A DNA stretch of 64,000 nt, taken from positions 1 through 64,000 of the forward strand of contig JBMFOU010000020.1 of the NCBI GenBank assembly GCA_049969475.1, in the 5' to 3' direction. The position numbers and the translations under genes are program-made. Position 1 is the first letter of the stretch; each line of letters begins with the position of its first letter. The DNA is from UBA2030 sp049969475 (GTDB lineage: Bacteria > Bacteroidota > Bacteroidia > Bacteroidales > TTA-H9). Positions 9,322 to 17,813 of this stretch are shown here, piece after piece. A model generated the notes under the pieces. The model made no database searches and had not been told where the DNA came from. It saw only the letters and a list, made by a program, of their open reading frames with translations.

Positions 9322-10311
9322 ATGTCGAAAAAACACCGATATTATTTTGACCCCATTACGCTTACCTACAAGATTATCCCTGTTCGGTTCAGGGATAAGC
9401 TAAAAAGGTTTTTTTATGTTTTATCTGCGGGTTTGGTTTTTAGTACCATAGTTGTTTCGATTGCCTATTCATTTTTCTCCTCTCCTAAAGAACGCATGCT
9501 GCTGCGCGAAATCGATACCTATAAAACCCAGTTACAGGCGATAAACCAGGAATTGGACCGCATGCAAAAGGTACTGAACAATTTGCAGCAGCGCGACAAT
9601 AACATTTATCGGGTTATTTTCGAAGCAGAACCCATTCCCGCCTCTGCTCGTGAAGGGGCGCTTGGAGGCGCCGACCCTTACTCCGCTTTGCGAAATATGA
9701 CCACTGGAGAGCTTTTGCTGGAAACTGCTCAAAAGCTCGATAAAATCAAAAGCCGAATGTACGTTCAGTCGAAATCATTCGACGAGGTTTTCAACCTGGC
9801 CAAGCAAAAAGAAGCTATGTTGGCTTCCATTCCCGCTATTCAGCCTATCAACAAAAGAGACTTAAAATATATTTCCTCGTATTACGGTTATCGAATACAT
9901 CCCTTTTATAAAACGGTAATGTTTCATGAAGGTATGGACTTCACGGCCCCGGTAGGTGCCAAAGTATTTGCCACAGGTGATGGTACGGTGGAAGAAGCCT
10001 CTCAGATTATTAAAGATGGTTATGGCCGTAAAGTTATTATCGATCATGGCTTTGGATATAAAACTGTTTATGCCCATCTTCAATCATTCAGGGTTCGTCC
10101 CGGACAGAAAGTGAAACGTGGTGATTGGATTGCTAACGTGGGCAACACTGGTCTTTCCTCCGGACCGCATCTCCACTACGAAGTGGTGTATAATGGAAAA
10201 CCTGTTAATCCGGCTTATTTTATGTTCGATATCGATCCGGCTACCTTCCAGGAAATGATCAATCAGTCCCCAACGTTCTCCGAAACACCCAATGCCCCGG
10301 TTGCTGAATAA
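9322..10311 (+). CDS. M23 family metallopeptidase (LytM-type cell-wall endopeptidase)
   Basis: This is a membrane-anchored peptidoglycan endopeptidase or a regulator of such enzymes. The 329 residues comprise a basic cytoplasmic N-terminus, one membrane helix at about 32-50 (FYVLSAGLVFSTIVVSIAY), a coiled coil at about 60-95, and a C-terminal LytM/M23 domain. The zinc-site motifs HEGMDF and HLHYEV are both intact, so catalysis is plausible. Bacteroidota commonly have such proteins upstream of a small MerR-type gene, as here, where the next gene starts 17 bases downstream. Confidence 0.92.
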   Translation: MSKKHRYYFDPITLTYKIIPVRFRDKLKRFFYVLSAGLVFSTIVVSIAYSFFSSPKERMLLREIDTYKTQLQAINQELDRMQKVLNNLQQRDNNIYRVIFEAEPIPASAREGALGGADPYSALRNMTTGELLLETAQKLDKIKSRMYVQSKSFDEVFNLAKQKEAMLASIPAIQPINKRDLKYISSYYGYRIHPFYKTVMFHEGMDFTAPVGAKVFATGDGTVEEASQIIKDGYGRKVIIDHGFGYKTVYAHLQSFRVRPGQKVKRGDWIANVGNTGLSSGPHLHYEVVYNGKPVNPAYFMFDIDPATFQEMINQSPTFSETPNAPVAE

Positions 10312-10328
10312 TCTTGAAAATTTTTCCC

Positions 10329-10661
10329 ATGAAAAGAGGTGAAAATAGCCCCAAAGTTTATTATACCATTGGCGAAGTAAGCCGCCTGCTGGGCGTAAAC
10401 CCAAGTACGCTGCGTTTCTGGGAAAAGGAATTTGAGGGAATTAAGCCTTACCGCAACAAAAAAGGCAACCGGTTTTATCATCCCAAAGATGTGGAAATGC
10501 TGAAGCTTATATATTACCTTTTAAAAGATAAACGGTACACCATCGAAGGGGCCCGGGAATATATTCGCTTGAATAAGAAACAAGGGCTGCGCGATATGGA
10601 AATTGCCGCTACGCTTAAGGATATTAGAGCTTTTTTGGTTCATCTGCGCGATAGCCTCTGA
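10329..10661 (+). CDS. MerR-family transcriptional regulator
   Basis: This 110-residue protein consists mostly of a winged-helix MerR DNA-binding domain: YTIGEVSRLLGVNPSTLRFWEKEF, then a wing with RNKKGNRFYHPKDVEML. The C-terminal part is short and has no metal- or ligand-binding cysteines, so the effector is unknown. The ATG at 10329 is preferred over an in-frame TTG at 10314. The gene sits directly behind the M23 peptidase and six bases before the next gene, so the three are likely one transcript. Confidence 0.88.
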   Translation: MKRGENSPKVYYTIGEVSRLLGVNPSTLRFWEKEFEGIKPYRNKKGNRFYHPKDVEMLKLIYYLLKDKRYTIEGAREYIRLNKKQGLRDMEIAATLKDIRAFLVHLRDSL

Positions 10662-10666
10662 TTTTT

Positions 10667-11050
10667 ATGAACTTATGGTTTCATTTGGGAGATATCTTTC
10701 TCACGGTTTTTCACACCAGCCTGATGATATTTAATGTTTTAGGTTGGCTTATCCCTTCTACCCGTCGCCTCAACCTGCTATCTTTACTTCTGACCTTTTT
10801 TTCCTGGACTTTTCTGGGTTATTGGTACGGGTGGGGCTATTGCCCACTAACTGATCTGCATTTTTCACTCCTCGAAAAACTGGGTTACAGGCATCTACCC
10901 CCTTCTTATCTGCAATTTATGCTGGATCGTTTTTGGGGTTGGGAAATAAGCACACATCAGGCCGACCTAATAACCGTAGGAGGACTGGCGTTGGGCTTTC
11001 TGGGGTCGTTGACCCTCAACCTTAGGAATATCAGGGAAAAAAGAAAATGA
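10667..11050 (+). CDS. DUF2784-like membrane protein
   Basis: A 127-residue integral membrane protein with about four hydrophobic segments. It carries the motif GYWYGWGYCPLTDLHF and a later PPSYLQFMLD, which I recognise from small Bacteroidota membrane proteins assigned to DUF2784. No function is known for the family. It is the last gene of the M23-MerR group and ends four bases before the convergent hldD stop codon. Confidence 0.7.
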   Translation: MNLWFHLGDIFLTVFHTSLMIFNVLGWLIPSTRRLNLLSLLLTFFSWTFLGYWYGWGYCPLTDLHFSLLEKLGYRHLPPSYLQFMLDRFWGWEISTHQADLITVGGLALGFLGSLTLNLRNIREKRK

Positions 11051-11054
11051 ATTC

Positions 11055-12020
11055 CTATAAATACTCTCCCATGAGTAAATACTTCCTCACATATTCAATG
11101 ATGCCATCTTCCAGACTCCTGAAAGAAGGGCAGCATCCGGTGGCCAATGATTTATGCATATCGGCCTGGGTAAAATACTGGTATTTATCGCGAATATCGG
11201 CCGGGGTATCGATAAATTCTATTATGGGCTCTTTTTTAATGGCTTTAAAAACAGCTGTAGCTAAATGAAGAAAGGGTTCGGCTTTACCTGTACCTGCATT
11301 GTAAATACCTGAGGTGGGTTGTTTTTGCCAGAAATTAATCATCATTTCCACCACATCTTTCACATATACAAAATCACGTAACTGCATGCCGTCGGCATAA
11401 TCGAGCCGATGCGAACGAAACAGTTTTACCTTACCAGTGTTTTGTATTTGATGGAAAGCGTGAAAAACCACAGAGGCCATTCGGCCCTTATGATATTCAT
11501 TGGGGCCATATACATTAAAAAACTTGAATCCATACCACCTTGGGGGCGTTTCTTCCCGTTGCAATACCCAACGGTCGAATTCCTGTTTCGACCACCCATA
11601 AGGATTGAGCGGGGTGAGAAAAGGTATTAGTGTATGATCATCGCTATAGCCCATGTCTCCCGCACCATAAGTGGCAGCACTTGAAGCATAGAGTAAAGGT
11701 ATCTGATGTCGGGTACAGAAATTAAACAAGCTGATAGAATAGCCAACATTAAGACGGTCGAAAATAGAGGAGTCAAATTCTGTGGTGTCCGTGCGGGCCC
11801 CCAAGTGAAAGATGGCTTCTATGAAGCTGGCATTTTCTTCTGCCCATTCGAAAAAGAGGTCTCTCTCGATTTTTTGGAGATAATGCTTGCGGACAAGGTT
11901 TTTTTCTTTTTCGGGTACTCCGAAATGGTCTACCAGCACCAAATCCTCGCGACCTAGTTGGTTGAGGCATCCGGTAAGCACACTACCAATAAACCCTGCT
12001 GCCCCTGTAATTACAATCAT
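11055..12020 (-). CDS. hldD: ADP-L-glycero-D-manno-heptose 6-epimerase
   Basis: This enzyme makes ADP-L-glycero-D-manno-heptose for the lipopolysaccharide inner core, working in the cytoplasm with NADP. It is a short-chain dehydrogenase/epimerase of 321 residues with the Rossmann motif GAAGFIGS at the start, the substrate serine region YASSAATYG, and the catalytic YxxxK (YGWSK). NVYGPNEYHKGRMASV and the C-terminal region fit HldD/RfaD rather than UDP-galactose epimerases. It lies 31 bases downstream of mqnB on the same strand and may be cotranscribed with it. Confidence 0.93.
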   Translation of the reverse strand: MIVITGAAGFIGSVLTGCLNQLGREDLVLVDHFGVPEKEKNLVRKHYLQKIERDLFFEWAEENASFIEAIFHLGARTDTTEFDSSIFDRLNVGYSISLFNFCTRHQIPLLYASSAATYGAGDMGYSDDHTLIPFLTPLNPYGWSKQEFDRWVLQREETPPRWYGFKFFNVYGPNEYHKGRMASVVFHAFHQIQNTGKVKLFRSHRLDYADGMQLRDFVYVKDVVEMMINFWQKQPTSGIYNAGTGKAEPFLHLATAVFKAIKKEPIIEFIDTPADIRDKYQYFTQADMHKSLATGCCPSFRSLEDGIIEYVRKYLLMGEYL

Positions 12021-12051
12021 GGATAGGTGAAATTAAACAAGGAAACCAGAC

Positions 12052-12741
12052 TTACCTGGGCAAAACATCTAAGGCGGCATGCACAGCTATGGTAAGATTC
12101 TCAAGGGCTGATTCAATATCCCAGGATTCATCTTCGCGGGCACCAACGTAGTTCGAAACAGCTCTTATTTCAATGAAGGGAACTTCCCCGGCCAGGCAGG
12201 AAAAGAAAAATGCTCCTCCTTCCTGAGTCTCCACATCGGCTTCGAGGGTCGAGGAGAGATAAGAGGGTTTCCGCTTACCTGAGAGATCAACCAGATTTAC
12301 TGTAGCTCCGCGGGCTGTCGGAAGATTTTTAAATCCTATTACCTGATTGAAGTGAGGATTTTCGAGCAAGGTGTTTTTGCAAGCCGAGGGAAGGTTTGTA
12401 TCGAACCCCAATTCCTGAATATACTTGAACCCTGCATCATCCATCATTCCGAATTCAGGGAAGAACTCCTCTTTAATGTTTAAAACCGTGCCCGGGTTAA
12501 GTTCTTTGCGAAACGAGCCGCAAATTCCTGCATTGATCGCCAAATTATACCGGGTATTCATCAAAGCTTTACCTACACCGAAAGCTGTAGCAACCATACC
12601 CATACCCGTAACAAGGACATCCACACGATGTTCTCCATAACGAAAAGAGTAATTATTGCCCGAATATTTACGCAGGAAGTGAAAGCCTGACATCAGGGGC
12701 TTAGCTTCTAGCCAGGTGGCTGTAACAAGTAAAATCCTCAT
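12052..12741 (-). CDS. mqnB: futalosine hydrolase
   Basis: MqnB cleaves futalosine to dehypoxanthine futalosine and hypoxanthine in the futalosine route of menaquinone synthesis. The 229-residue protein has the nucleoside phosphorylase/hydrolase fold: a ligand motif LVTGMGMVATA, INAGICGSF, an EGGAFFF segment binding the ribose, and the catalytic-acid region SNYVGARED near the C-terminus. It resembles MTA/SAH nucleosidase, but its details fit MqnB. No other mqn genes are in the window. Confidence 0.87.
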   Translation of the reverse strand: MRILLVTATWLEAKPLMSGFHFLRKYSGNNYSFRYGEHRVDVLVTGMGMVATAFGVGKALMNTRYNLAINAGICGSFRKELNPGTVLNIKEEFFPEFGMMDDAGFKYIQELGFDTNLPSACKNTLLENPHFNQVIGFKNLPTARGATVNLVDLSGKRKPSYLSSTLEADVETQEGGAFFFSCLAGEVPFIEIRAVSNYVGAREDESWDIESALENLTIAVHAALDVLPR

Positions 12742-12841
12742 TGTTAATCTTTTAGGTCAAAATTTCGATGCTGCTCTGCTGAAATAAAATTAGTGGTGGG
12801 GGATAATTGGGCTGCAAAGCTACAAGAAAAAAAAGAATTCT

Positions 12842-12849
12842 TACATTTG
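12842..12849 (+). promoter_or_regulatory. Bacteroidota -7 element for the MFS gene
   Basis: TACATTTG matches TAnnTTTG and lies 70 bases before the MFS start codon. The predicted leader contains a small hairpin (GCCTTT/AAAGGC). No good -33 box was seen at the usual spacing. Confidence 0.4.
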
Positions 12850-12919
12850 GCCGCCTTTTTGGAAAGGCATAGGCATCACCTAAACAAATTTACGTTAAAG
12901 TTTTTAAAACTAAAACAAA

Positions 12920-14317
12920 ATGACACAAAAATTGCAGGTTTTGTTATCCGAATCGAAACTAGCCCGGTGGACGGCCCTCATGTTGATTGCCTTCACTATG
13001 CTTACAGCCTATTTCTTCGTAGACGCCCTGGCTCCCTTGCAGGCCCTGCTGGAGGTAAACTACAAATGGAACCCCGAAGTTTATGGCACTTTTAGCGGTT
13101 CTGAGTATTACCTCAATATGTTTGGCTTTTTGCTTATCTCAGGCATCATTCTCGACAAATTGGGAATTCGTTTTACTGGCCTGCTTAGCACGGGAGTGAT
13201 GGTACTAGGAGCTGTCATCAAGCTTTACGCTCTTTCAGATTATTTTAATGCAGGTGGTCCCGGCTTTAATTTTTTTAACTCATTTATGACCTGGATGCCC
13301 GCTTCGGCAAAACTTGCGGCTTTGGGTTATGCCTTGTTTGGCATTGGTGTGGAAATGTGCGGTATTACGGTTTCTAAGACCATCGTGAAATGGTTTAGAG
13401 GCAAGGAGCTGGCTCTAGCTATGGGTATGGAAATGGCTACCGCCCGAATCGGAGCATCTGTGGCCTTTTTCTTTTCCCCCATTATCGCCTCAGGTATTCC
13501 TTACCGCTCTGTGTTATTCGGTGTGGTTCTTCTAATGATCGGTTTTCTCACATTTCTCTCTTATGTGTTATTTCTCGATATTCCCTTAAGTAAACAGATT
13601 AAAGAAAACGCTACCGATGAAGAGAAAGCTGAAGACGAATTCAAAATCAGCGACCTGGGAAAAATTGTTTCCAATCGCGGGTTTTGGTACATCGCTTTAT
13701 TATGCGTACTATTTTACAGCGGTGTTTTCCCTTTCCTGAAATATGCTGTGAACATGATGCAAAGCAAGCTGGGCATTTCTCCTGAAGCAGGGGGGATGAT
13801 AGCAGGATTGCTCCCTGTAGGCACTATATTGCTCACTCCCATTTTCGGTAATATGGTTGACCGGAAAGGTAAAGCTGCTTCAGTAATGATGCTTGGTGCT
13901 CTCTTGCTTTCAGGCTCTCACCTCATTTTTGCCATTGCTCCTCCGAGCATGGTGCTTTATATCGTAGCTATTTTGATCTTAGGTGTTGCTTTTTCTCTTG
14001 TTCCGGCTTCGCTGTGGCCATCGGTACCCAAAGTGGTGGAAGACCGTTATCTGGGCTCTGCCTATGCTGTTATTTTCCTCATTCAGAACTGGGGACTGGG
14101 TTTAATTCCTGCTGTCATTGGTATCATTTTGAACGCTGTTAACCCTGGTGTGGCCGAACGGATTGCAGCAGGCGATACTACAGCCGTTTATAACTATACC
14201 GTGCCGATGCTGGTGTTTGCCTCATTAGGTCTATTAGCCATGGTGTTTGGCCTTCTGCTTCGCAGAGAAGACAGAATCAAAAATTACGGTCTCGAAAAAC
14301 CTAACATCCAAAAATAA
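12920..14317 (+). CDS. MFS transporter
   Basis: A 465-residue major facilitator protein with about 12 membrane helices and a central charged loop (ENATDEEKAEDEFKI) between the two halves. The motif DKLGIRFTG after helix 2 corresponds to the MFS loop signature, and NMVDRKGKAA repeats it in the second half. The overall look (FVDALAPLQALLEVNYKW, EMCGITVSKTIVKWFRGKELALAMG) recalls bacterial relatives of the MFSD1 group. The substrate cannot be told from sequence. The gene stands alone between its own promoter-like element and a strong terminator. Confidence 0.88.
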   Translation: MTQKLQVLLSESKLARWTALMLIAFTMLTAYFFVDALAPLQALLEVNYKWNPEVYGTFSGSEYYLNMFGFLLISGIILDKLGIRFTGLLSTGVMVLGAVIKLYALSDYFNAGGPGFNFFNSFMTWMPASAKLAALGYALFGIGVEMCGITVSKTIVKWFRGKELALAMGMEMATARIGASVAFFFSPIIASGIPYRSVLFGVVLLMIGFLTFLSYVLFLDIPLSKQIKENATDEEKAEDEFKISDLGKIVSNRGFWYIALLCVLFYSGVFPFLKYAVNMMQSKLGISPEAGGMIAGLLPVGTILLTPIFGNMVDRKGKAASVMMLGALLLSGSHLIFAIAPPSMVLYIVAILILGVAFSLVPASLWPSVPKVVEDRYLGSAYAVIFLIQNWGLGLIPAVIGIILNAVNPGVAERIAAGDTTAVYNYTVPMLVFASLGLLAMVFGLLLRREDRIKNYGLEKPNIQK

Positions 14318-14343
14318 GTTTTAACATTTATCCCTTTTTAAAG

Positions 14344-14383
14344 TCTGCAAGGGTGAGTTTGTCTCTCTTTGCAGATTTTTTTT
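14344..14383 (+). terminator. rho-independent terminator of the MFS gene
   Basis: A 9-bp stem (TCTGCAAGG at 14344-14352, CTTTGCAGA at 14367-14375, one G-T pair) is followed by eight T residues. Confidence 0.88.
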
Positions 14384-14448
14384 ATTCGCATTACTAAGGC
14401 CACCCTTTAAGTGATAGAAAAAATGAACCCGTGAACGCCATTGGGGGA

Positions 14449-15132
14449 TCAGGTTATATGGATTATTTCTTTATGGGGTAAGTCTGGATGGGAAAACGCT
14501 GGACTAATACTTATTAATTCGCTGATAATCATTGCTGTGGCTCCCCAGATTCGGACTCCTTCCATCGCAAAACAAGGAGCAGAAACTGGCCCACGCAGGG
14601 TGTCAAAAACAAAGGTGCTTTGGTAATTTCTATCGAAAAACAAGGGGTAAGGAATCATAAGAATTTCATCGACCTCTTCTTTTTGCCTCACGAACGTTGG
14701 AGTCTTTGACGTATATCCCACATGAGGATGTACCCTGAAGTTGCTGTGGGGTATGTATAAAGGACTTAGCAGCCCCAGCTGTTCAACGGTTTCGGGTGCT
14801 ATGCCTGTTTCTTCCTGTGCCTCTCTCAGCGCTGTATTCCATAAATCAATATCCGAAGATTCTGCTCTTCCTCCTGGAAACCCGATCTGGCCTCCGTGAA
14901 TTCTTCCGTCCTCGCTCCTTCGGATAAGCAAAAGAAAAAGCTGGTAGTCCCTTTCAATAAATAACACTAAAACAGCACTCTCCACAGGAACAACCTCAGC
15001 TGGCATATCCAATAATCGCCCTTCTGGCATCATGTGCTTCCAGGCTTTCGGACCCGGTAATGCTTCCTTCAGTCGAAATGAAAGATTTTTAATGAATGTT
15101 GGATTTATATCCTCTCTCCCTGTATTTTTCAT
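14449..15132 (-). CDS. Nudix hydrolase, CoA pyrophosphatase-like
   Basis: A cytoplasmic Nudix enzyme of 227 residues, probably splitting CoA or its derivatives into 4'-phosphopantetheine and 3',5'-ADP. The Nudix box is clear (GGRAESSDIDLWNTALREA followed by QEETGI), and the upstream segment HGGQIGFPGG is typical of the NudL/CoA-diphosphatase subgroup. The start at 15132 (MKNTGRED) is chosen because longer versions would run into the divergent clpS gene. The intergenic gap to clpS is then 84 bases. Confidence 0.88.
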   Translation of the reverse strand: MKNTGREDINPTFIKNLSFRLKEALPGPKAWKHMMPEGRLLDMPAEVVPVESAVLVLFIERDYQLFLLLIRRSEDGRIHGGQIGFPGGRAESSDIDLWNTALREAQEETGIAPETVEQLGLLSPLYIPHSNFRVHPHVGYTSKTPTFVRQKEEVDEILMIPYPLFFDRNYQSTFVFDTLRGPVSAPCFAMEGVRIWGATAMIISELISISPAFSHPDLPHKEIIHIT

Positions 15133-15216
15133 AGTGCAAAAATCGAATATTTTAGCATCCATCCCTTGATTTGTTGTAATTTTACCCCCAGAAAAGCATA
15201 GGGTGATAACCAAACC

Positions 15217-15489
15217 ATGGACGAAGTTAAAGCTAAACCCATAGAAGAACAAATCAATGATTCGGATGATGTGAAGGAACTCATCCTGTTTAACGATGAG
15301 GTAAATACCTTTGAGCACGTAATCCAATGCCTGGTGGAGGTCTGCCGCCATACCACCGAACAGGCAGAACAGTGTGCCCTTATTGCTCATTTTAAGGGGA
15401 AATGCCCTGTAAAATCGGGTTCATTCACTGAGCTGAAACCTATGGCCGACGAACTGACCCGGCGTTATCTCACGGTTGAAATTCAATAG
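15217..15489 (+). CDS. clpS: ATP-dependent Clp protease adaptor ClpS
   Basis: ClpS delivers N-degron substrates to the ClpA-type unfoldase. The 90-residue protein has a flexible N-terminus and the fold signature LFNDEVNTFEHVI, in which the Asn-Asp pair forms part of the N-degron pocket, followed by CRHTTEQAEQCALIAHFKGK. Its length is normal. No clpA gene is adjacent. Confidence 0.93.
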   Translation: MDEVKAKPIEEQINDSDDVKELILFNDEVNTFEHVIQCLVEVCRHTTEQAEQCALIAHFKGKCPVKSGSFTELKPMADELTRRYLTVEIQ

Positions 15490-15623
15490 TATTGTATTTT
15501 TTTGTTGAGCAAAAGCTCCAGGCTTAATAGGGCTGGGGCTGCTGTATTTTTTTGTGTTTTTTCTAAATCACAGTATTCCTAAGAGAGTAAAACCCACATA
15601 AAATTTTGCGGGGATAGCCTGAA

Positions 15624-16127
15624 ATGATTAATTTCACACCCAACAAATCGATATCCATGAGCTGGTCATTGATTATCGTTCTTATCCTGATAGGGCTGAT
15701 ATTTTTACTACTGGAAATGCTGGTAATACCTGGTATCACAGTGGCTGGGGTGATAGGTTTTGCTTGTGTGGTGGTAGCCGTTTGGGCCGCTTTTGCAACC
15801 CATGGAACGATGGCCGGATTAATTACTTTGGGCCTCACGGTTTTTCTTTCGGCTCTGGCACTTTTTTATGCCTTAAAGTCGAAAACCTGGAGAAAACTTT
15901 CGCTTGAGACGCGCAATGAAGCCAAAGTGAATGTAGTGGATGAGAAGGCCCTAAAGCCGGGGGATAGTGGTATTGCAATTAGCCGGATGGCTCCTGCAGG
16001 AACCGTGGAAATCAATGGTGAACAATACGAAGCACACACCTATGGGGAATTTCTCAATCCCGGAACCCGTGTTATAGTAGATAAAATTGAATTTAACAAA
16101 ATATATGTAAAAACCATTAAAAACTGA
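15624..16127 (+). CDS. NfeD-like membrane protein
   Basis: A short NfeD-type protein (167 residues) with three or four membrane helices at the N-terminus (SLIIVLILIGLIFLLLEMLV and later segments) and a C-terminal OB-fold domain (KPGDSGIAISRMAPAGTVEINGE). Such proteins partner with flotillin-like proteins in membrane microdomains. The next gene is floA, four bases downstream, which supports this role. An internal ATG at 15657 (MSWSLII) is an equally good start. No ClpP-like serine protease domain is present, so this is the truncated NfeD class. Confidence 0.9.
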   Translation: MINFTPNKSISMSWSLIIVLILIGLIFLLLEMLVIPGITVAGVIGFACVVVAVWAAFATHGTMAGLITLGLTVFLSALALFYALKSKTWRKLSLETRNEAKVNVVDEKALKPGDSGIAISRMAPAGTVEINGEQYEAHTYGEFLNPGTRVIVDKIEFNKIYVKTIKN

Positions 16128-16131
16128 AGTT

Positions 16132-17136
16132 ATGGACGGAAATCCTGTGATTATCATTATTATTGGACTGGCAGCGCTGGTCGGTTTGTGGATGATTTTT
16201 TATTTTATTCCGGTGGGTCTGTGGTTCTCGGCCCAGGTAAGCGGCGTTCGCATTTCCCTGCTTCAGCTCGTTCTGATGCGCTGGCGTAAGGTTCCTCCCG
16301 CTGTTATTGTCAATAATCTTATTGCGGCTACCAAAGCCGGTCTCAAGATTACGGCCAACGACCTTGAAACGCACTATCTGGCGGGTGGTCGCGTAAAATC
16401 TGTTGTAAATGCTTTGATTTCGGCAGAAAAAGCCAACATGGGCCTTGACATAAAAACAGCCACGGCCATCGACCTGGCCGGCCGCGATGTCTTCGAGGCT
16501 GTTCAGATGTCGGTACAGCCCAAAGTTATCGATACTCCTCCCGTGACAGCGGTAGCTAAAGATGGGATACAGCTTATTGCCAAAGCAAGGGTTACAGTGA
16601 GGGCTAACATTCGCCGTTTGGTGGGAGGCGCCGGTGAGGAAACTATTCTGGCTCGCGTAGGCGAAGGCATTGTTTCGAGTATTGGCTCTGCCGAAAATCA
16701 CAAAATTGTGCTCGAAAATCCCGACTCCATCTCAAAATTGGTGCTCGATAAAGGACTTGACTCTGGTACGGCTTTCGAAATACTTTCTATCGACATAGCT
16801 GATATCGATGTGGGGAAAAACATAGGGGCTGTGCTTCAGATGGACCAGGCCAATGCGGATAAAAATATTGCCCAGGCTAAAGCCGAAGAACGACGAGCTA
16901 TGGCAGTGGCCTACGAACAGGAAATGAAAGCCAAAGCCCAGGAGGCCCGGGCACGCGTCATCGAGGCTGAAGCAGAAATTCCCAAAGCCATTGCCGAAGC
17001 TTTCCGCAACGGAAATCTGGGCATCATGGATTATTATCGCTTTGAAAACCTGAAGGCCGATACTCGTATGCGCGAAAGCATTGCCAGCCCCCAGGGTAAA
17101 CCCAAAGATCCTAAAGATGAAGACCTAACTAAATAA
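16132..17136 (+). CDS. floA: flotillin-like protein FloA
   Basis: FloA is a membrane scaffold that organises fluid microdomains. The 334-residue protein begins with a membrane-embedded hairpin (VIIIIIGLAALVGLWMIFYF), followed by an SPFH-type region (GLKITANDLETHYLAGG, VQPKVIDTPPVTAV) and a C-terminal Ala/Glu-rich coiled coil (AQAKAEERRAMAVAYEQEM). Length and motifs match the UPF0365/FloA family closely. It is coupled to the nfeD-like gene and followed by a terminator. Confidence 0.95.
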   Translation: MDGNPVIIIIIGLAALVGLWMIFYFIPVGLWFSAQVSGVRISLLQLVLMRWRKVPPAVIVNNLIAATKAGLKITANDLETHYLAGGRVKSVVNALISAEKANMGLDIKTATAIDLAGRDVFEAVQMSVQPKVIDTPPVTAVAKDGIQLIAKARVTVRANIRRLVGGAGEETILARVGEGIVSSIGSAENHKIVLENPDSISKLVLDKGLDSGTAFEILSIDIADIDVGKNIGAVLQMDQANADKNIAQAKAEERRAMAVAYEQEMKAKAQEARARVIEAEAEIPKAIAEAFRNGNLGIMDYYRFENLKADTRMRESIASPQGKPKDPKDEDLTK

Positions 17137-17166
17137 CTGAGGCATTTCAAACCTATTGTTCAAATC

Positions 17167-17202
17167 CTCCCCATGAGCCTGTCTTGTGGGGAGTTTTTTT
17201 TT
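17167..17202 (+). terminator. rho-independent terminator of nfeD-floA
   Basis: A 7-bp GC-rich stem (CTCCCCA at 17167-17173, TGGGGAG at 17187-17193) is followed by nine T residues. Confidence 0.9.
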
Positions 17203-17321
17203 AGATTCGACCGTATGTTCCTGATCCTCTACTCTATCGACTACCCCAGGACAGCGAATCTATCTTATTGAAGTAAGCCAGGAAGGCTTCAGATGGTGTG
17301 TAATCTTGGGTGAAATAAAAG

Positions 17322-17363
17322 AAAAAACCTCGTAAAATGCTTATATTAAACAATTTACGAAGT
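17322..17363 (-). terminator. terminator of the tRNA-Leu pair
   Basis: On the minus strand ACTTCGTAAA pairs with TTTACGAGGT (10 bp, one G-T), followed by six T residues. It begins six bases after the encoded CCA of the second tRNA. Confidence 0.82.
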
Positions 17364-17368
17364 TCTGG

Positions 17369-17455
17369 TGGTACCCGAGACAGGACTTGAACCTGCACGT
17401 CCGAAAGGACACTAGTCCCTGAAACTAGCGCGTCTACCAATTCCGCCACTCGGGT
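17369..17455 (-). tRNA. tRNA-Leu (anticodon CAG)
   Basis: The minus strand folds as a class II tRNA: acceptor ACCCGAG/CTCGGGT, D-arm GCGGAATTGGTAGACGC, anticodon loop TTCAGGG with anticodon CAG, a long variable arm (GTCC..GGAC) and a T-arm with GGTTCAAGTCC. Discriminator A and a genome-encoded CCA follow. It lies 15 bases downstream of the other leucine tRNA. Confidence 0.96.
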
Positions 17456-17470
17456 ATTTTTAAAGAACGG

Positions 17471-17554
17471 TGCCCAGGACAAGACTCGAACTTGCACGCC
17501 CGAACGGGCACTACCCCCTCAAAGTAGCGTGTCTACCAATTCCACCACCTGGGC
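17471..17554 (-). tRNA. tRNA-Leu (anticodon GAG)
   Basis: The minus strand folds as a class II tRNA: acceptor GCCCAGG/CCTGGGC, anticodon stem CTACT/GGTAG with loop TTGAGGG (anticodon GAG), variable arm GCCC..GGGC and T-loop GTTCGAG. Discriminator A is followed by CCG, so the 3' CCA is not encoded, unlike in its neighbour. Confidence 0.96.
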
Positions 17555-17813
17555 AAAGGGTTTGCAAAGATACAAACTTTTTGACATGTGCAATACCTCT
17601 AAGGTTTTTATGAAGAAAAAAATTTTCTATATCCCTGAACCTGTCTGGTTTTCCGGTGAATATGTCCGGTTATTTTATTGCAAAAGAATTACAACCTGGA
17701 AGCAGTGTAGAAACAAGTCATTGAGAAATGATGAATGGGACTACCTATGAAAAACCTGTAAAAATGGCTTTAAATTTTACTGAGTAAAATTAGTATCATT
17801 CTGAAAATCAATT

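Noticed and set aside
15133..15390. N-terminal extension of the Nudix gene
   Set aside because: It would cover most of the divergent clpS gene; the ATG at 15132 gives a normal family length.
17529..17750. 73-codon open frame on the plus strand beside the tRNAs
   Set aside because: Starts antisense within a tRNA and shows no protein character.
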